NCBI GenBank assembly: GCA_911728435.2
Contig: OU452201.1
Coordinates: 14,880,001-14,944,000, forward strand
Length of the DNA: 64,000 nucleotides
From: Apoderus coryli
Lineage: Eukaryota > Arthropoda > Insecta > Coleoptera > Attelabidae
Reading direction: 5' to 3'
Program-made: the position numbers and the translations under genes
The notes under the pieces: generated by a model
Database searches by the model: none
Seen by the model: only the letters and a program-made list of their open reading frames with translations
What the model was told of the DNA's origin: nothing
Shown here: positions 48,168 to 61,765 of the stretch, in pieces
How positions within the stretch are numbered: the first letter of the stretch is position 1
Layout: each line of letters opens with the position of its first letter

Positions 48168-51100
48168 TCTTCAGTAAAGTGACGACGAAATTTTCAACCA
48201 AAAATATTTTTTAATTATATATAAATAATATAAACATTGGTCAGTCTTTCCGAGGTAAGTCCACATCAGAACTTTATTGCTTGAAGACATTTTCCGTTTT
48301 CCATATTTTAAGAGCAAAGTTTCATTTATGAAATACTGAAAATGAGTTCGAAAATTTATTGTTAAGTAGTGACAGTTTTAAGAATGTTTGTGGTAGACTT
48401 AAGAACGATTGAACTCCTATTTGTTTATTTTGTTCAGAGTTTATGAATGAGATTTATATCGTTTATAAAAGGTGTTCTTAGGTTTAGAGCTCCGATAATT
48501 GTTAGTTTGAAGGGATTATCTAATATAGACAGTTTTATTAGGAGTTTTCTTAAATAAAATTCATATAATAGACCATAATAAAACTTAAATTGTTGCTTGG
48601 GGAGGAACATTTTTATTCAACTTCAATTAACACATAACCACATATTTTCATATTAAAATATGACAAGTCGAAAGTTAAAAAGCGGGATAGTGTTTAAGTT
48701 CATCTGAACATTATTGGCTATGCGGTACATGAACCCACGTTGCTTAGTTGGTTAAATTTAGGTAACTCATTATTAAAGTCCAACAGAGTGATCTAATTGT
48801 TTTCAAAGTTCGCTTTGCTTTATAGACGTTGCTAGGATAATATGAAAAACGTATTGGTTGAAGTATTGCTTGGGGCCAAACTCAAAGCTTTTGGAAATAC
48901 CTATAAAACACAGTCTATATAAACTGAGTATTACTTCGTATTGCCATATTCATAAAGAAATTAAATCAATTGGTTCATTATTACATTTTATTTGTTTTAA
49001 GTCATAACCGATAACAATTCAATTAAGGTTACAAAACAATAATTTTGTTGTTTACTATATATGTATATATTTCTAGAGAAATTAAATTATAATTTTGAAA
49101 GCAATGCGCCTTGCAGGCAACAAAGTTTATCACTTTATGACACTCATATAATGCAGGTCTAGTTCTGATCTCACCAAAAACAGAAAGACAAAAAATGTCC
49201 TCTCGTCTAAGTGCTGCGGCTTGTTTAGATAAGGAAATTGTGTATGCTCTCAATCATGCCTCTCTCGGCATGGAATGTATATTTGAAAAACCAACTAACG
49301 AAAGAAGTGAAGAGAAAAAATAGATAGATATTGAACGACTACACACAGGAAAATGTCTTATCCTAATTCGATGTTTTTATTGACTGGTCCCATCGAAAGG
49401 TTAAGGACATTGGCGTTAGAGTAGACAATCTTATAATAGTGTGGTCAAGGTAAAATATATTTTAACATTATTAAATTGTATAACATGGTTAATTTATTAG
49501 GCTAATTGTACCCACACCGATATAGTCTTGTATGTTCAAGTTTTTATAGTTAATAACATGTACTGTTAATATATAGATATATCTATAAAACTATCCTTAT
49601 GTTGCGGAGGAACTGTGCAACATCTTTGACACAAGAAGACATCATTTTTTTATAAATAATAAAATCTTTGACCAGTTTGATGTAATATATTGAAGTATAT
49701 ATTGTATTTTATTATGAACCGACAGTATCTTACCCCCGATCAAACCTAAAAGGAACGAAAAACGACTCCATAACCCCAATATACTTTTCAAAGCTACAGA
49801 ATCAGATAATTTAGATGCCAAAATATTCCTATTTCATCGTCATAAGATCAAGATAAAGTGACAAAAAACTGCTGCTCTAAAAATAACTGATGATTTTCTC
49901 AGTGACCTGCGACATCATTTTAAAATCTAGGAAAACCAGCTTTTTAAGTCTGTAATGCTCATTGAAATCGGTTCACTGTTTTCAGCTAAATCCTCTTAAA
50001 GATTGGTTTACTAAGAAATTGTCATTGTGCATTATCCCAAAAGCTGACGAAAGTGTCCAGATATATTGTAACATACTTAAGAAAAACTTGTTTATAAGAC
50101 TTTAGCACATAAATAGGAGAGTGTATTTCTTTTTTTATATATTTCAGTCATTACATAAGGGCGGGATAAATATTTGACTGCTCTAACAGTACTTAAACAA
50201 AAATTAATTTTTACAAACTAAGAAACAAAGTTGAAATTGTGGCTGGTATTTTTTCGTTTCGTAAATTCTGTTGCCATTGTTAATTTTTCTTATTTTTTCA
50301 TATTTCTAAATAAGGAAATTTACATGAATTACTATTTGTCATTTGTCAGTTGTTGTCTTCTATTCACACAAACGTTTTGCAGTCTATAGTAATAGCACAC
50401 AATTAATCTTCGTTTTTCCATCTACTGTTCTTTGTGTGTTGTGTGATTTTTTTTTAATTTGGAATAGATAAGAAAAAATGCGTGTATGTGTGATTCTCTT
50501 TTAATTCGTGGAAAAGCGCAGATTAAGTCATTTGGTAAGAATGAATTCTGCAAAACCGCTTTTACACGAACAATTACCAAACAAGCATCAGCCAAGGCAT
50601 CAGTCGATATGGTAGGACAAACATGTTCGCAACAGCTTTTTATATATCACATAACAATTACAACTACTTGTCGTAGAACATACAATAAGTATGTCTATAG
50701 AGTGATATAAAAACAGAGCCTATATCAACTGAGATTTGTTTGTAGGAAGCAGAGAAATAAAATCGTCAAGATGAAGAAAACGAAGATAATTTAGAAAAAT
50801 TAAATGAAAATTTAAATTTATTTATAGATGCTGCACATTAATTTAAATATACTTATTTAGAAAAAAGAAAATCTTATAAATTTCTATTGCAAACACTGCA
50901 TTGCTAGTTTAAACAAATTTCCCAAATACTTTATTTATTCCTGATTATTGGAATTATTTCCTGGTGATTCTTTTGTACTGAAAACGCATAACTTTTTTTC
51001 ATAAAGTAAGAGTGAAAATATTATAAAAATGGCAAAACAAGATATGTTTGCTAAGTAGTAGAAATATCATTAATATTTTATGTTTGACTGTGATTAATGG

Positions 51101-54100
51101 CAAGTCTATATAGAGTTTTATAGCAAATACCTGAATCTTATAACTTATACCTGTAATACATATCCAGTAAAATGATCTAAGGTGGAAGTTTTCACGAAAT
51201 TCACATAACCCCAAATATCGGGAAAACTATTTCTGGTGATTTATGAGTTAGCACATCAACACTCTAAGAGATCAAGATGACTCTTGGTACATTATGTACA
51301 TTTTTTAAACAATCTAACTTGATGTTTAAATAATATTGCAGACAAACATTCTTCTTTACTAAACACAGCCTAGAAAAATTATAGGTAGGTATGTGAAATA
51401 ATTCAACTTCGTCAAAATTTTGAAAAATTTTTCAAACATTCATACATCATAATGTACTTGTTTCACACTGTAGATAATTTTTGTCGGTATGAGACATGAG
51501 TTCCCAACGTTTGTAATCAAATAGCTTTATGATGTTTCTACTCTTCGTGTGCATTTTTTACTTGCTATTTCTCCTTTTTTATGATCATCTTGTTTCAGAT
51601 GCAAGTAGATGATTGTCTTTTACTACTGCTCCAGAATACCGGTGACTATGTACTTTATTGTGTAGATAATATACATGTATATTATGTATCTTGATCTTGA
51701 TTTTGCAAAGAATGTGCCGGTACCTATTTAGATAGTTTATTGGTAATTGTGTAAGACTATTTGCAATTAAATCTTACACAAAATGTGCATAGTCATTAAA
51801 TGATGATAAAATATGTATGAAAAATTCATGAGGTTTATTAGAGCTTTAATAGCTTTATTGAAAATTTCTAATCAAATGGAAGCACAAATGCAGTTTTTTC
51901 CACATAAGGTTTTTTAGTAGATATAAATCTAGCACCAGACAAAAACAGAAAAACATATAGGTAGTATAGTAATATAACTCACTAAAACCAGGTTTTTGTA
52001 GAATCAAAAAATTATGAAACAATGTTTAATTAGGGATTTTTTGCTTTGATATATTTTTATCGATATCGATGTTTCGTCTCTTTTCAAGATGTTCTTAATC
52101 GGTGACTCCGCTCAGCAATTCCTTCGAAATTTAGCAACATCGGGCCCAAAACATTAAAATAAGTATTTGACTACATCCAAATGATAATCACATCGACCTT
52201 ATGATTTACGATCAATGTGATTCATATAATATTTATTTCCTTAGACATAAAGAACTGTGACATTACATCCCGCATCTAGGAAAGTATTTCTTAAACAAAC
52301 ATTGTGTAGTAAAAAATAATAATAAGTTATTAAGTTAACATTTTCATTAAATTTTGAATTTCTAAAAAATATTTCCTGTATTCCGATGTCTATACCAAAT
52401 ATACTAAAGAGACTTTGTGCAACTACATTTAAAAAAATATAATAATCAAAAAGGATAAAAAATACACATACCGCATGTAAATAAAAAAAATACTATAAAC
52501 GAAAACGAAAAGGTATACCAAAAAATATTAGAATGAAAGAAATGCCCGTCGAAGGTATATAATATCGATTTCGTACATAATTAACGTACGTCTTTAAACG
52601 TTTAAGAAATATTTAAAATAAGTTAAAAGTAATATTTTTTGACTTTTTTGCTATTTAACTTTCTCGTCAGACTCTTTGTGGCAAGCTATATTTCCAACTA
52701 AAATATTTTTTTACGGACGCCTATGGTACACAATTATTTTTATTTTTAACACCAATTCAACTATTTAAAAGGCTAAATATGTATAATTTCTACGGTCTAA
52801 TTTTGTTGACCTTTTTTCTACCATTTCTGCATTTTGTAGGTTATTATTATTATTAGTTTATTTATTGGCCTTCTACAACTTGGTAATTTAGCCATCATCT
52901 AGTGAATTATTATTTTTTTAAGTTTGTATGGTTATTTTTTAGGTTATACTCTATTAAACCAACGAAGTATAATTCAATATTTCGTATTTGTTTAAGATGT
53001 ATGATTTTTTTAATATTTGAACCCTTTTTTAAAGCCCTTGACTACGTTCAATTGCTCCTGAGGTGGCAACATTGCTCAGTTTATGTTCGATGGTCGTTAT
53101 ACCTAGCACGACGCCACTGTTTAACAACAAAAAATGTTAATATTGGAAAAAAACAGAAAGTTCGTTGTCTTATCGCCTGTTGGGGTCTCCGGCTACTGAA
53201 TACTTAAAAGGGCTAGAAATACAATTAGAACTCCTTCCAGAACTAATAATAAAGATAAATAATAATAAAAATTAAAAATATATTATGTTCCCACTGTGAT
53301 TACTAATCCCAATTACTCTGAATTACCTTTAGAATGCAATTTAAAATATGTTTTTAGAAAGGCAATATTTTGTTGATATTTTTCACACTAGCCATAACTT
53401 ATTACTAATTACTTCTAGGTTACTCAAACATGCCATTAGCCTTTGCATTTTTTTAAAATTCATCTTGTATAATACGCTGATAGCCAAAAACCACAGTATT
53501 TGTGACACTTGAATATTATAAGGAAAAATCAGCGAAACAGTTTTGAATACATACACTTTTTGAAAAACATGATATTGAATCTTCACATAAAATTTTTGAT
53601 CTGATCGCCATACCTCCTTTCTATACTATACTAGTATAATATTGTTCCATTTATAAATTTCATAATAACGAATATCCAATGTTATATATTAGCTACATCC
53701 TACATCTGACATTTCTCTAAAGTAAATTCTTTTATAAGTTTTTTTATTTCATCAAGAAAACAGTTATTACAATTATTATTTGATTCAGCAAAATGATATT
53801 GTAGAAAAATTATATTATGCTGTGCTATTTATTTCAAATAGGCGTGGTATAAAGCAAAATAATTGTTTTAAGTAAGTACCGCGAGAGAGATACATTTGAT
53901 GTTTTATTTGTAACTTTTAACCTACAGATTTTCAATTTAAATGGTACAGATGCAATTTGAGTAAAAATGTAAAATATTATTATAAATTGTGAAATACTTA
54001 TTAATAACTTAGCGTAGAGAATTGTTGTTTACACTTTCGAAATAGTCCATCAAGACATTCTACTGTCGAATTGCATTAAAGTTTGAATTTTGTGAGAAGC

Positions 54101-55484
54101 GAAAGTTATGATTTGAATTTTGTTAACTGACAAAGGGTAACTTGTAGTAACAACACACCTAAACAAAAACTTTGAAAAAAATAAGTGTCTAGTAAACAAT
54201 CTTCAAGAACTCCTATCTAAATATTTTGAGTTCCTAACCATCGAATAATGCAAAAAGAACACAAATAGATTTATCTCACACAAGGCACATCTAAGTCCTT
54301 ATAACAAGATACTTATTCTAGGTTATAGGTTTCCAAAAATTGATAGGATTTGTTAAAAATATGCAAAAGCTTAAGAAATTATTAATATTAATATAATGTA
54401 ATAAACCAGTATCTCATGAAAATATGTGTGTATAATCATAAACCATTAACAATGTATTTTAATAATATACGAATGGCACTAACATTCTATAAATAACTCA
54501 TTAAATAGATAATAATTATTTTTAATGACTAATTAAACAAAAATTTTAAAAGATCGGACTACCAAACTCTAAAGTGTAATATAATTTGAAAGTATCAATA
54601 ATTCTTTAATTGCTAATTAAGAACAAAAATAAATTTAAATGGTTAAAGAAAAACTATAAAATAGTACTTAATAGGCCACGGTAATGTTGATGAAAATATA
54701 GTTGAAATGTTTTATTGCTCTTATTTTTTCTACTAAGATAATATATCAATAAAGGTATCTTAAAAACAATTATTTAGTTTTATGTTGAGAGTTATAATAC
54801 GGTTTTCAAACCAAAATTGACCAAATCTAACTAAATTCTACTAAAAATTATTATTTAAAAGAGAAGTAGATTAACTTCAAATAAATTTTATAATATTATC
54901 ATCAAAAACATGTAATAATAGGAATTAAACTATATATGTGTATTGAGATAGCTATTTTTTTTTGTCTGAGATGTGAAACAGGAGTTCGTTTCACTTATAA
55001 TGTGTATTAATTAGAACCTCATCCCAAGAAAAAATCCATTATGAAAAACTAAAGTATGTAATAATATATTTTTGATGAGGTTTTTATTTTTGATAAAATC
55101 AGTGCTGAAAATTGATAATTATATTAGTATTTGTTGACTCAATCAGAACGTTCAATTTGTTACTATGTAGTCGTTGTAAGCAAGTCATAAATCAAATATA
55201 ATAATTTTTCAACAATTTATATAAGTGGGTGTTTTACGTTATTTAGCGTTATCTTCACTAAATAATCGCATGGAAAACTATTGCTTTTTAAAACTAACGT
55301 GTTGTATAAACTATACAACTGATTGTCGACATAAGTTATCTTAAATTTGGGTTATCCTGTATCTCCTAAAAAACTGAAACTTCTGACAGGATGTATATCA
55401 ATTTACCTTTAACTAGATAGAAGGGTTAAAAACTGAACAAGATGAAAATAATAAAAGGATGAATAAGGAAGAAAAAAAGCAAAG

Positions 55485-55736
55485 TTGTGGTCGTGTCTTG
55501 CCAATGCCATTATTGAGAGTGTTTTCGGTGTTATCACTGAAAAGTATCTTGGCACTGCCATTGTCGCGCCTCATTCAATTGCATGGCACGATTCTCTTCG
55601 GCAAACAGGCATACCAACAGTATCGGACGTCATTAAGATTTTAGATTGGCCAAGTTTATTCGAATATTCAGATTTACATTTCGACGACAAGTTGTCATTT
55701 AAAACAAGCAATCCTTTAGTGGTGCTTCATGCCTAA
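55485..55736 (+). pseudogene. possible retroelement ORF fragment, unassigned
   Basis: An open frame of 83 codons, about one quarter of it more GC-rich than its surroundings, with SIAWHDSLRQTGIPTVSDVI in the middle. The spacing (AP...H.SL...GIPTV..VI) resembles the extreme C-terminus of Jockey-type reverse transcriptases, but conserved aromatic residues are missing. It could equally be another relic. Low confidence. Confidence 0.25.
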
Positions 55737-58198
55737 TGCTGATGTTGAGTTTACCTAATGAACACTATAATATACCTAGTAGGTTTAATTAAATGGAGTT
55801 CGTTAATAAGTACGTAATAAAATGACAAATTTAGATTCCTGGCCAATAAATCAACTCAAAATTAATCTACTTCACTCTAAAACTTTTAATAGAAACATAT
55901 ACAGGGTGATTCCTCAGCCACTGTACGTACTCCATAGCATATATGATACACTTAGACCATGACTGAGCTTAGTAGAAGGCTATTACATGTTTTTGGGTCA
56001 TTTGAAATCACCTACTATTTAATTACTATAAGATGTAGATGAAAGTCTTTTTACATTAAGTATGTTAAATATTTTAAATTATTATCTGCCTCATCAGAGG
56101 GAGTCTATGATCACACTCAACTGAAGTTACAATATGATAATTGATAAAATGTGTACCCACAGATTAATTTTTTAGTCCTGCGTTTTTTGCCACCCCCCGG
56201 TCATCTATAATGATGTTAATAAGTGTTTGATTACAGGGTTATACACGCGTATATATACATCGTACGGTACGATCCGACACAAAACACATAAGGTAAAGAC
56301 ATTGCAGCCTGCGCGAACTTCAGTAATGTAGCTCCAATAATATATTTGCCTCTCTTTGTCGCTTTTATTATATTTTTAAATATCTCTATCTCACTCTGTC
56401 ATCAGTAAGAAGGGTGTGTCATAACAGTAGCCAGCTCGAGGCGATCACATGCAAATATGCCGTTTAATATGAAACTTAAACGATGAAAGATGCTATATTG
56501 TTTTAAATCAGTCAATTAAGCATACTGAGTATCACGTCTCAAATGTTGTAAGTTATTTTATCGCTTTCTCACTAACCAAATAATGTAGCTTAGGTGAATC
56601 CCCAGTTGATAAAGTACTTAAACGGTGTGTAAATTGAGTAGCTTTTATACAACATGCTCATCAAGCCAGTTAATAGACTACACCTATTATTAGTTAACTG
56701 AAACTCGATCTATTCTCCCCAGCCAGTTCTGGGCGTTTATCTTGATATCTGAATGAAAGACAAATATTAAACTTTTAAAACTTTTTTTCCTATGATGAAA
56801 TGAGTTTTTAATTTCTTTCGACATAATTTTTATTGTTGTTAAAATACTGGCTCACACCTATTCATGATTTATGTCGATTATTTTTCTGGGAGAGCTTTCT
56901 TTTGTACTTGATGGTAGAAGATCTATTTCAACAAACACAGCGAATTTAATTCTAATTTCAACTGAAAAGGAACATAGTACATTTTAGTGAAAGTGACCTG
57001 TATATAGTCCTATTGAGCATCAAAAACGAGTAAACGTACGATTCAATGACCTATCTTGAATGTTAAAGTACATTCAAATAATATTTATATAGTAATTAAA
57101 ATCGTTGATAGTATAGGCAAAGATTAATGTACACAATCTTTGGTATAGGTAGAATTTTATTGGTTGTTTCGGTCGCGAGAAAAAGCAATCGACGAATGAT
57201 ATAAAACAAATCGACGTACTATAGTTAATTATTATGAGTACAATTTGGAAGCAGCAGTCACGTTGCAGGTATAGGGGATGTCCAAATTGGATCAATACAA
57301 CAGTTTATTGGCAATATTGGCAGACTTGAAGCACCATTGTCTGCTCCATATTATATCAACGATAGGAACATGCAACTTTGTATTTTATCTATCCAATTAA
57401 ATAATATCACAATTATAAGTTCACAAATGAACTTGACTGACCTTCCTAAAGTTATGAAATTGATGTTTATCTCTGCTGTATATCAAAGAGAAATATTGCG
57501 TATAATTAAAGTTAGGTATTAGATATGTCAATATCAAAAACTTTTAAATATATACAGATGAAAAAAAAAACTGGGTGGTACTCTGATTCAAACTACCATT
57601 TAAGAATGGCAATTAGTACACATATAGCGTGTAAGTTGCTATTATATTCAATTATTGCTGACCCCCTGACGTGTCTTAAGTGTGAAATCGTTAATTAGAT
57701 TTATACCGTTGGTTATACTTACGTAATATACACAATATAAAAAATAGACGACGGGATTCGTTCTTCTTACTTATTATGTATACAGAGTGCTACACGCGTT
57801 GGACGATTGCAAGACTGCTTTAGAGATTTTGATTTTTGTTCCATTGTTAAAACCAATTTAACTCAGCTATAGCTTAAAATATATGGTAAAAATATAGAAT
57901 AGTGACCCCAAATTGATTGAAGTTATTAGCAAAAATAGGATCTTCCGGTTTTCGCCAAATATTGCTTCTGTTTTTATGAATGATGCTATAATCAAATAAA
58001 ATCTTGTTCTTACTTATCTGATGAAGAAGAAGTAATATCAATTGTCTTAACCGACGAATTATTGCAGAACAAAGAAGTTCTTAAGTCATATTGGTCCAAC
58101 GCGACCAATTAAAGGTTAATCATGAAATCTCTCCATTAAAAACAACACTGAGCGAAAATATGTAAATATTTAAAATTTAGAAATTTGCAATTTAGTTT

Positions 58199-58395
58199 TT
58201 GGGTCATTGATAGAGCGTGCGCTTCGCATGCTGAAGGTTCTCGGTTCGAATCCCAGCTCTGGAAATATTGTTTTTTTCTAATTTTTCAATAAAATACTTA
58301 GTTTCTTACGTTAGTTTATTGCGTTACGCAAGTCATATATTTTTGATTATATTATATCTTTACGGGAAAGTTTTGGGGCGACACAACCGATTTTT
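58199..58395 (+). repeat. tRNA-Ala-like SINE family copy S3
   Basis: It has a tRNA-like core (TCATTGATAGAGCG, anticodon loop TTCGCAT of Ala CGC type) with a perfect pol III B box GGTTCGAATCC at 58243-58253. The body and the 3' end GGGAAAGTTTTGGGGCGACA then CAACCGATTTTT follow. The 5' leader seen in S1 and S2 is missing or unrecognisable here. Confidence 0.75.
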
Positions 58396-58623
58396 GAATA
58401 AACTAATTAGGTAGTTGGGTTAGTTTAGAATGTTATTGTTATTTATGATTTTCTTTTAAAATTATAATAATATAAGTAATACTGTATTTTTTAGATTTTA
58501 CATCTTTGATGAAAACATTTTTTGTATGTAGGTACCCAGGTGATATCATATTTTAGATTATAATGTACAGCATCCGGAATGAACTCCACTATGAATAATT
58601 GAGGCGATATCGATAGTTCAATA

Positions 58624-58662
58624 TTCGGAAAAGTTTTGGGGTGACACAACCGATTTTTTATT
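58624..58662 (+). repeat. tRNA-like SINE family copy S4, 3' end only
   Basis: GGAAAAGTTTTGGGGTGACA followed by CAACCGATTTTTTATT repeats the 3' terminus of the same family 230 bp beyond copy S3. Confidence 0.65.
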
Positions 58663-60559
58663 TGGTGATTATTATACTACGTGCCTTAATAATAATTATA
58701 AAGGACTTTTTTTAATTTTATTACAATTAGTTGAACTGAAAAATCTTGTACCTATTATAAGTACCACTCTAATCGCATTCCGGAAATAGCGCATAATATA
58801 AATACATATAATAAATTGGTGATTTCTTAATAAATAAAGAAGTTTAAGAACTATAGCAGAAATCTTAAAATTTATGGTAACAAATATAACATAAGACGGG
58901 TTTATTTGCGCTTCAAACATTTCCATCCAAAATTTATTAGTTCACAACTACTCTGTGCAATGCAACATAATATGCAGATCAGCCTTTTCACATTCGTATA
59001 GTTTAAGCTAATTAAATTTAATCCGGGAATCATAACACGATGATCACTATATTAATAAATTAAAAAAAAATATGCTCTATAATGCCGAACCAGTTTCCAA
59101 TTCATTATTTTCTATGTGATAGAAATATAGTTCGCATATCCTTAATTTTATTATACTGTTGTATACTACTGCGTGTATAACTAACTATAAAGCTGTGTAT
59201 ATGGTTATTATTAAAACTCGTTATAAATAATTGTTTTCTACGTGAATAGAATGAATCAAAAATAAAAGAAAGAAAAATGCTAAAAATAAGAGTAGTAAAA
59301 CGAAGCATCTACACAGACCAATAATTTGCGATAGCCCGTAATTAAAGGTAGTACACTGTTGCAATTAATAAATATGAAGTATGAACACTAAGAATTTACT
59401 CTGATAATTTTAAATAAGTACTCGTTTTAGTTATGTTTTCATTCTCATAGCGAAAGACCAGAGCCTTGATAATCTGGGGTGCTTCTGATTTTTCAACCAA
59501 AACACGCAAATTAATTATGTTTTCCAGTTACTTTCAACGAAATTAAACATTCTATACTGAGTGATTTACGTAGGCGTGCATTAGAAGTTTTTCAACTTGC
59601 AGATGGAATATAAACAGTCATAATCGAATATTTCCATTCAACCTTAAATATTTTTAGTACATCGACTATACAGGGTGTACCAAAAGTCGCTGTCAACTTT
59701 CTTATTTCAAATGGAAACCTACATGACATATTGTGTTCACATAGTTCAATAATTGGTCTTCGACTTCTGAGTTTAACCACGTTATGCTAACTTATCTATC
59801 ACAGATTCTGACGTATCCTTTCTGAAAATAATTACTGCCGTAGTAGTTATAAAAAGAAAATTGTATCTAAAGAACCATTAAAAATTAGGACGCCAAATTT
59901 GAGGAGCAGTTTGCCGGAAGCCCAGGCTAACTGTTAATGTCCTATCGATGTTCCGAATTTGTACCAATGTTGGTGTATGTATAAACTGTCTCTTGGTGGT
60001 TTTATTCAACATTAATTAATTCATTGTTGTTGGCAAACTTGCACTAAAGGTAAAAGTAATTAACAAATACAGAATATCTCCGATCTTTGCTAAAAATGGA
60101 TGTACTGTATACAACAGAATTGCGCTTATACTCTGAACTGAACTTGTTAGGAAAGATAGTCATCAAAATAATATCTACAATTCTATTATATACGGGGTGA
60201 TCAGATTTTAATATTTTAACAAAAACTAAATTAAACAAAGTTTGCCTTGGGCTAAAAGCACGATGATTTACAATTAATGTGTGGCGGTTGTAATTAATTT
60301 GAAAAAGGCAAAATTAAAGCACTTTTTTAATCTGACTTGAAGGATATCCGATATAATATTAATATGCATATAGGCTGTCCTTAAAAAGGATCAAAATATA
60401 AACCAAAATTGTCAAGCGTGACACATTTTTTAATATTGAAGTAGCAACTTGGTCGCAGCAAAAAAAAATCAGTTTCCAAAAGGAGTCCACGACGGTTTCC
60501 AAACATGGAGGCTAAAATTAAAAAAAAATCGGTTAACATTGAAATATACTAAAAAAATA

Positions 60560-60865
60560 GTATCGAAATCAAGGGCCAGGGAGTTGTTGGGTATACTATA
60601 ACACTGGTCACTGTCGTTTGAGTCAGGTTGGGTCTATTGGAAAATTTCGAGTGCCGATTGTGCCTGCAGGATGATGAAACGGCGGAACAGGTACAATATT
60701 CTTGCCCAGTGGTAGCTAAAACTAGACGCAATATTTGGTGTAGCAACCCTTCTACCAGAGGGTCTAAAACAAAGCACACCCAAAATAATCGACTTCATTA
60801 AGAAGATTGAGCTGCTGGGTGAAATATAAATAGGTATCAGACCCACTCATTTTGAACCTACCTAC
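60560..60865 (+). pseudogene. relic of the I/R1-like retroelement (C-terminal end)
   Basis: Plus-strand reading in changing frames gives KGQGVVGY / ARELLGI at the start, FECRLCLQDDETAEQVQYSC with a Cys-x2-Cys plus downstream Cys pattern, and PKIIDFIKKIELLGEI at the end. It is the same family as 44125-44520. Frame changes and a stop in place of the CPxxA Trp region make it a pseudogene. Confidence 0.68.
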
Positions 60866-61500
60866 CTAATTGAATTAAATAATGTTTGTGGAATCATAAG
60901 ATATAATAATACAATACAGTTTTATTGACCTTTACAAGTATATAGCATTTAAAAATATATTTAAATAGCATCTTGTATTATTTAGAGTAACACATACTGC
61001 GCTACTGACTTGATCCTTATGTTGTATTTATTATTTTAATAATAGTATCATGATAAATAACGGTATGCCAATGAAAAATCACATCTTTTGTTGTTTGGGT
61101 TACAAGGTCCTCCTACTAACAGTACATTTCGAAAATAATTGAAGGCAATTGTGTGTCTAAAATTGCCAGATTTTTTTCTATTTTTTATTTCTCATTCATT
61201 TGTATTTTGTATGCCATATCATTTATCTTTTAAATGGAATGTAATTATTCGAAAATTGTGCCAATATTATTTAAGTATTCTTTTGTCGAATTTGACAAAT
61301 TAGTTTCGATATAATATGATATATGATAACTAAAATACTCCCATAAACGCTACTGAAACAGTCAATTTTTTTTTTCAACGTAGACTAGCTTTACTTATTG
61401 CAGTATTTTAACACTTTCAGGCGAAAAAAAATGACTGTAGGTGCGCTGTGGTCTAAAAAAAGATACCATATATTCAAATAAAAGTAAGCCAGAAGTTGTC

Positions 61501-61765
61501 AGGCAGAGGACTATTCAAAAAAAAAATGAAAGAATCCAAAAAACTGGGAATACGGGGGTCGTTTCAAACAAAATATCAGGCCATGTACGTTAATATATCA
61601 CGGGTTATAGCTCGTAACTCAGAAGGTGTCAGACATTCTCACTAGGCTCAAATTATTTCTTAGGAAGGGGACTATTAGAAAAAACAATGAAATAATCTAA
61701 ATAACTGGGAATGCGGGGGTCGTTTCAAACAAAATATCAGGCCATGTATATTAATATATCCAAAC
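61501..61765. repeat. 161-bp direct repeat, two units
   Basis: ACTGGGAATNCGGGGGTCG followed by TTTCAAACAAAATATCAGG appears at 61543 and again at 61704. Homology runs about 100 bp in each unit, from GGACTATT to TTAATATATC. Confidence 0.75.

Noticed and set aside
58198..58264. tRNA-Ala gene on the plus strand
   Set aside because: It has a perfect B box, but no paired acceptor or anticodon stem, and it is flanked by the SINE body shared with other copies.
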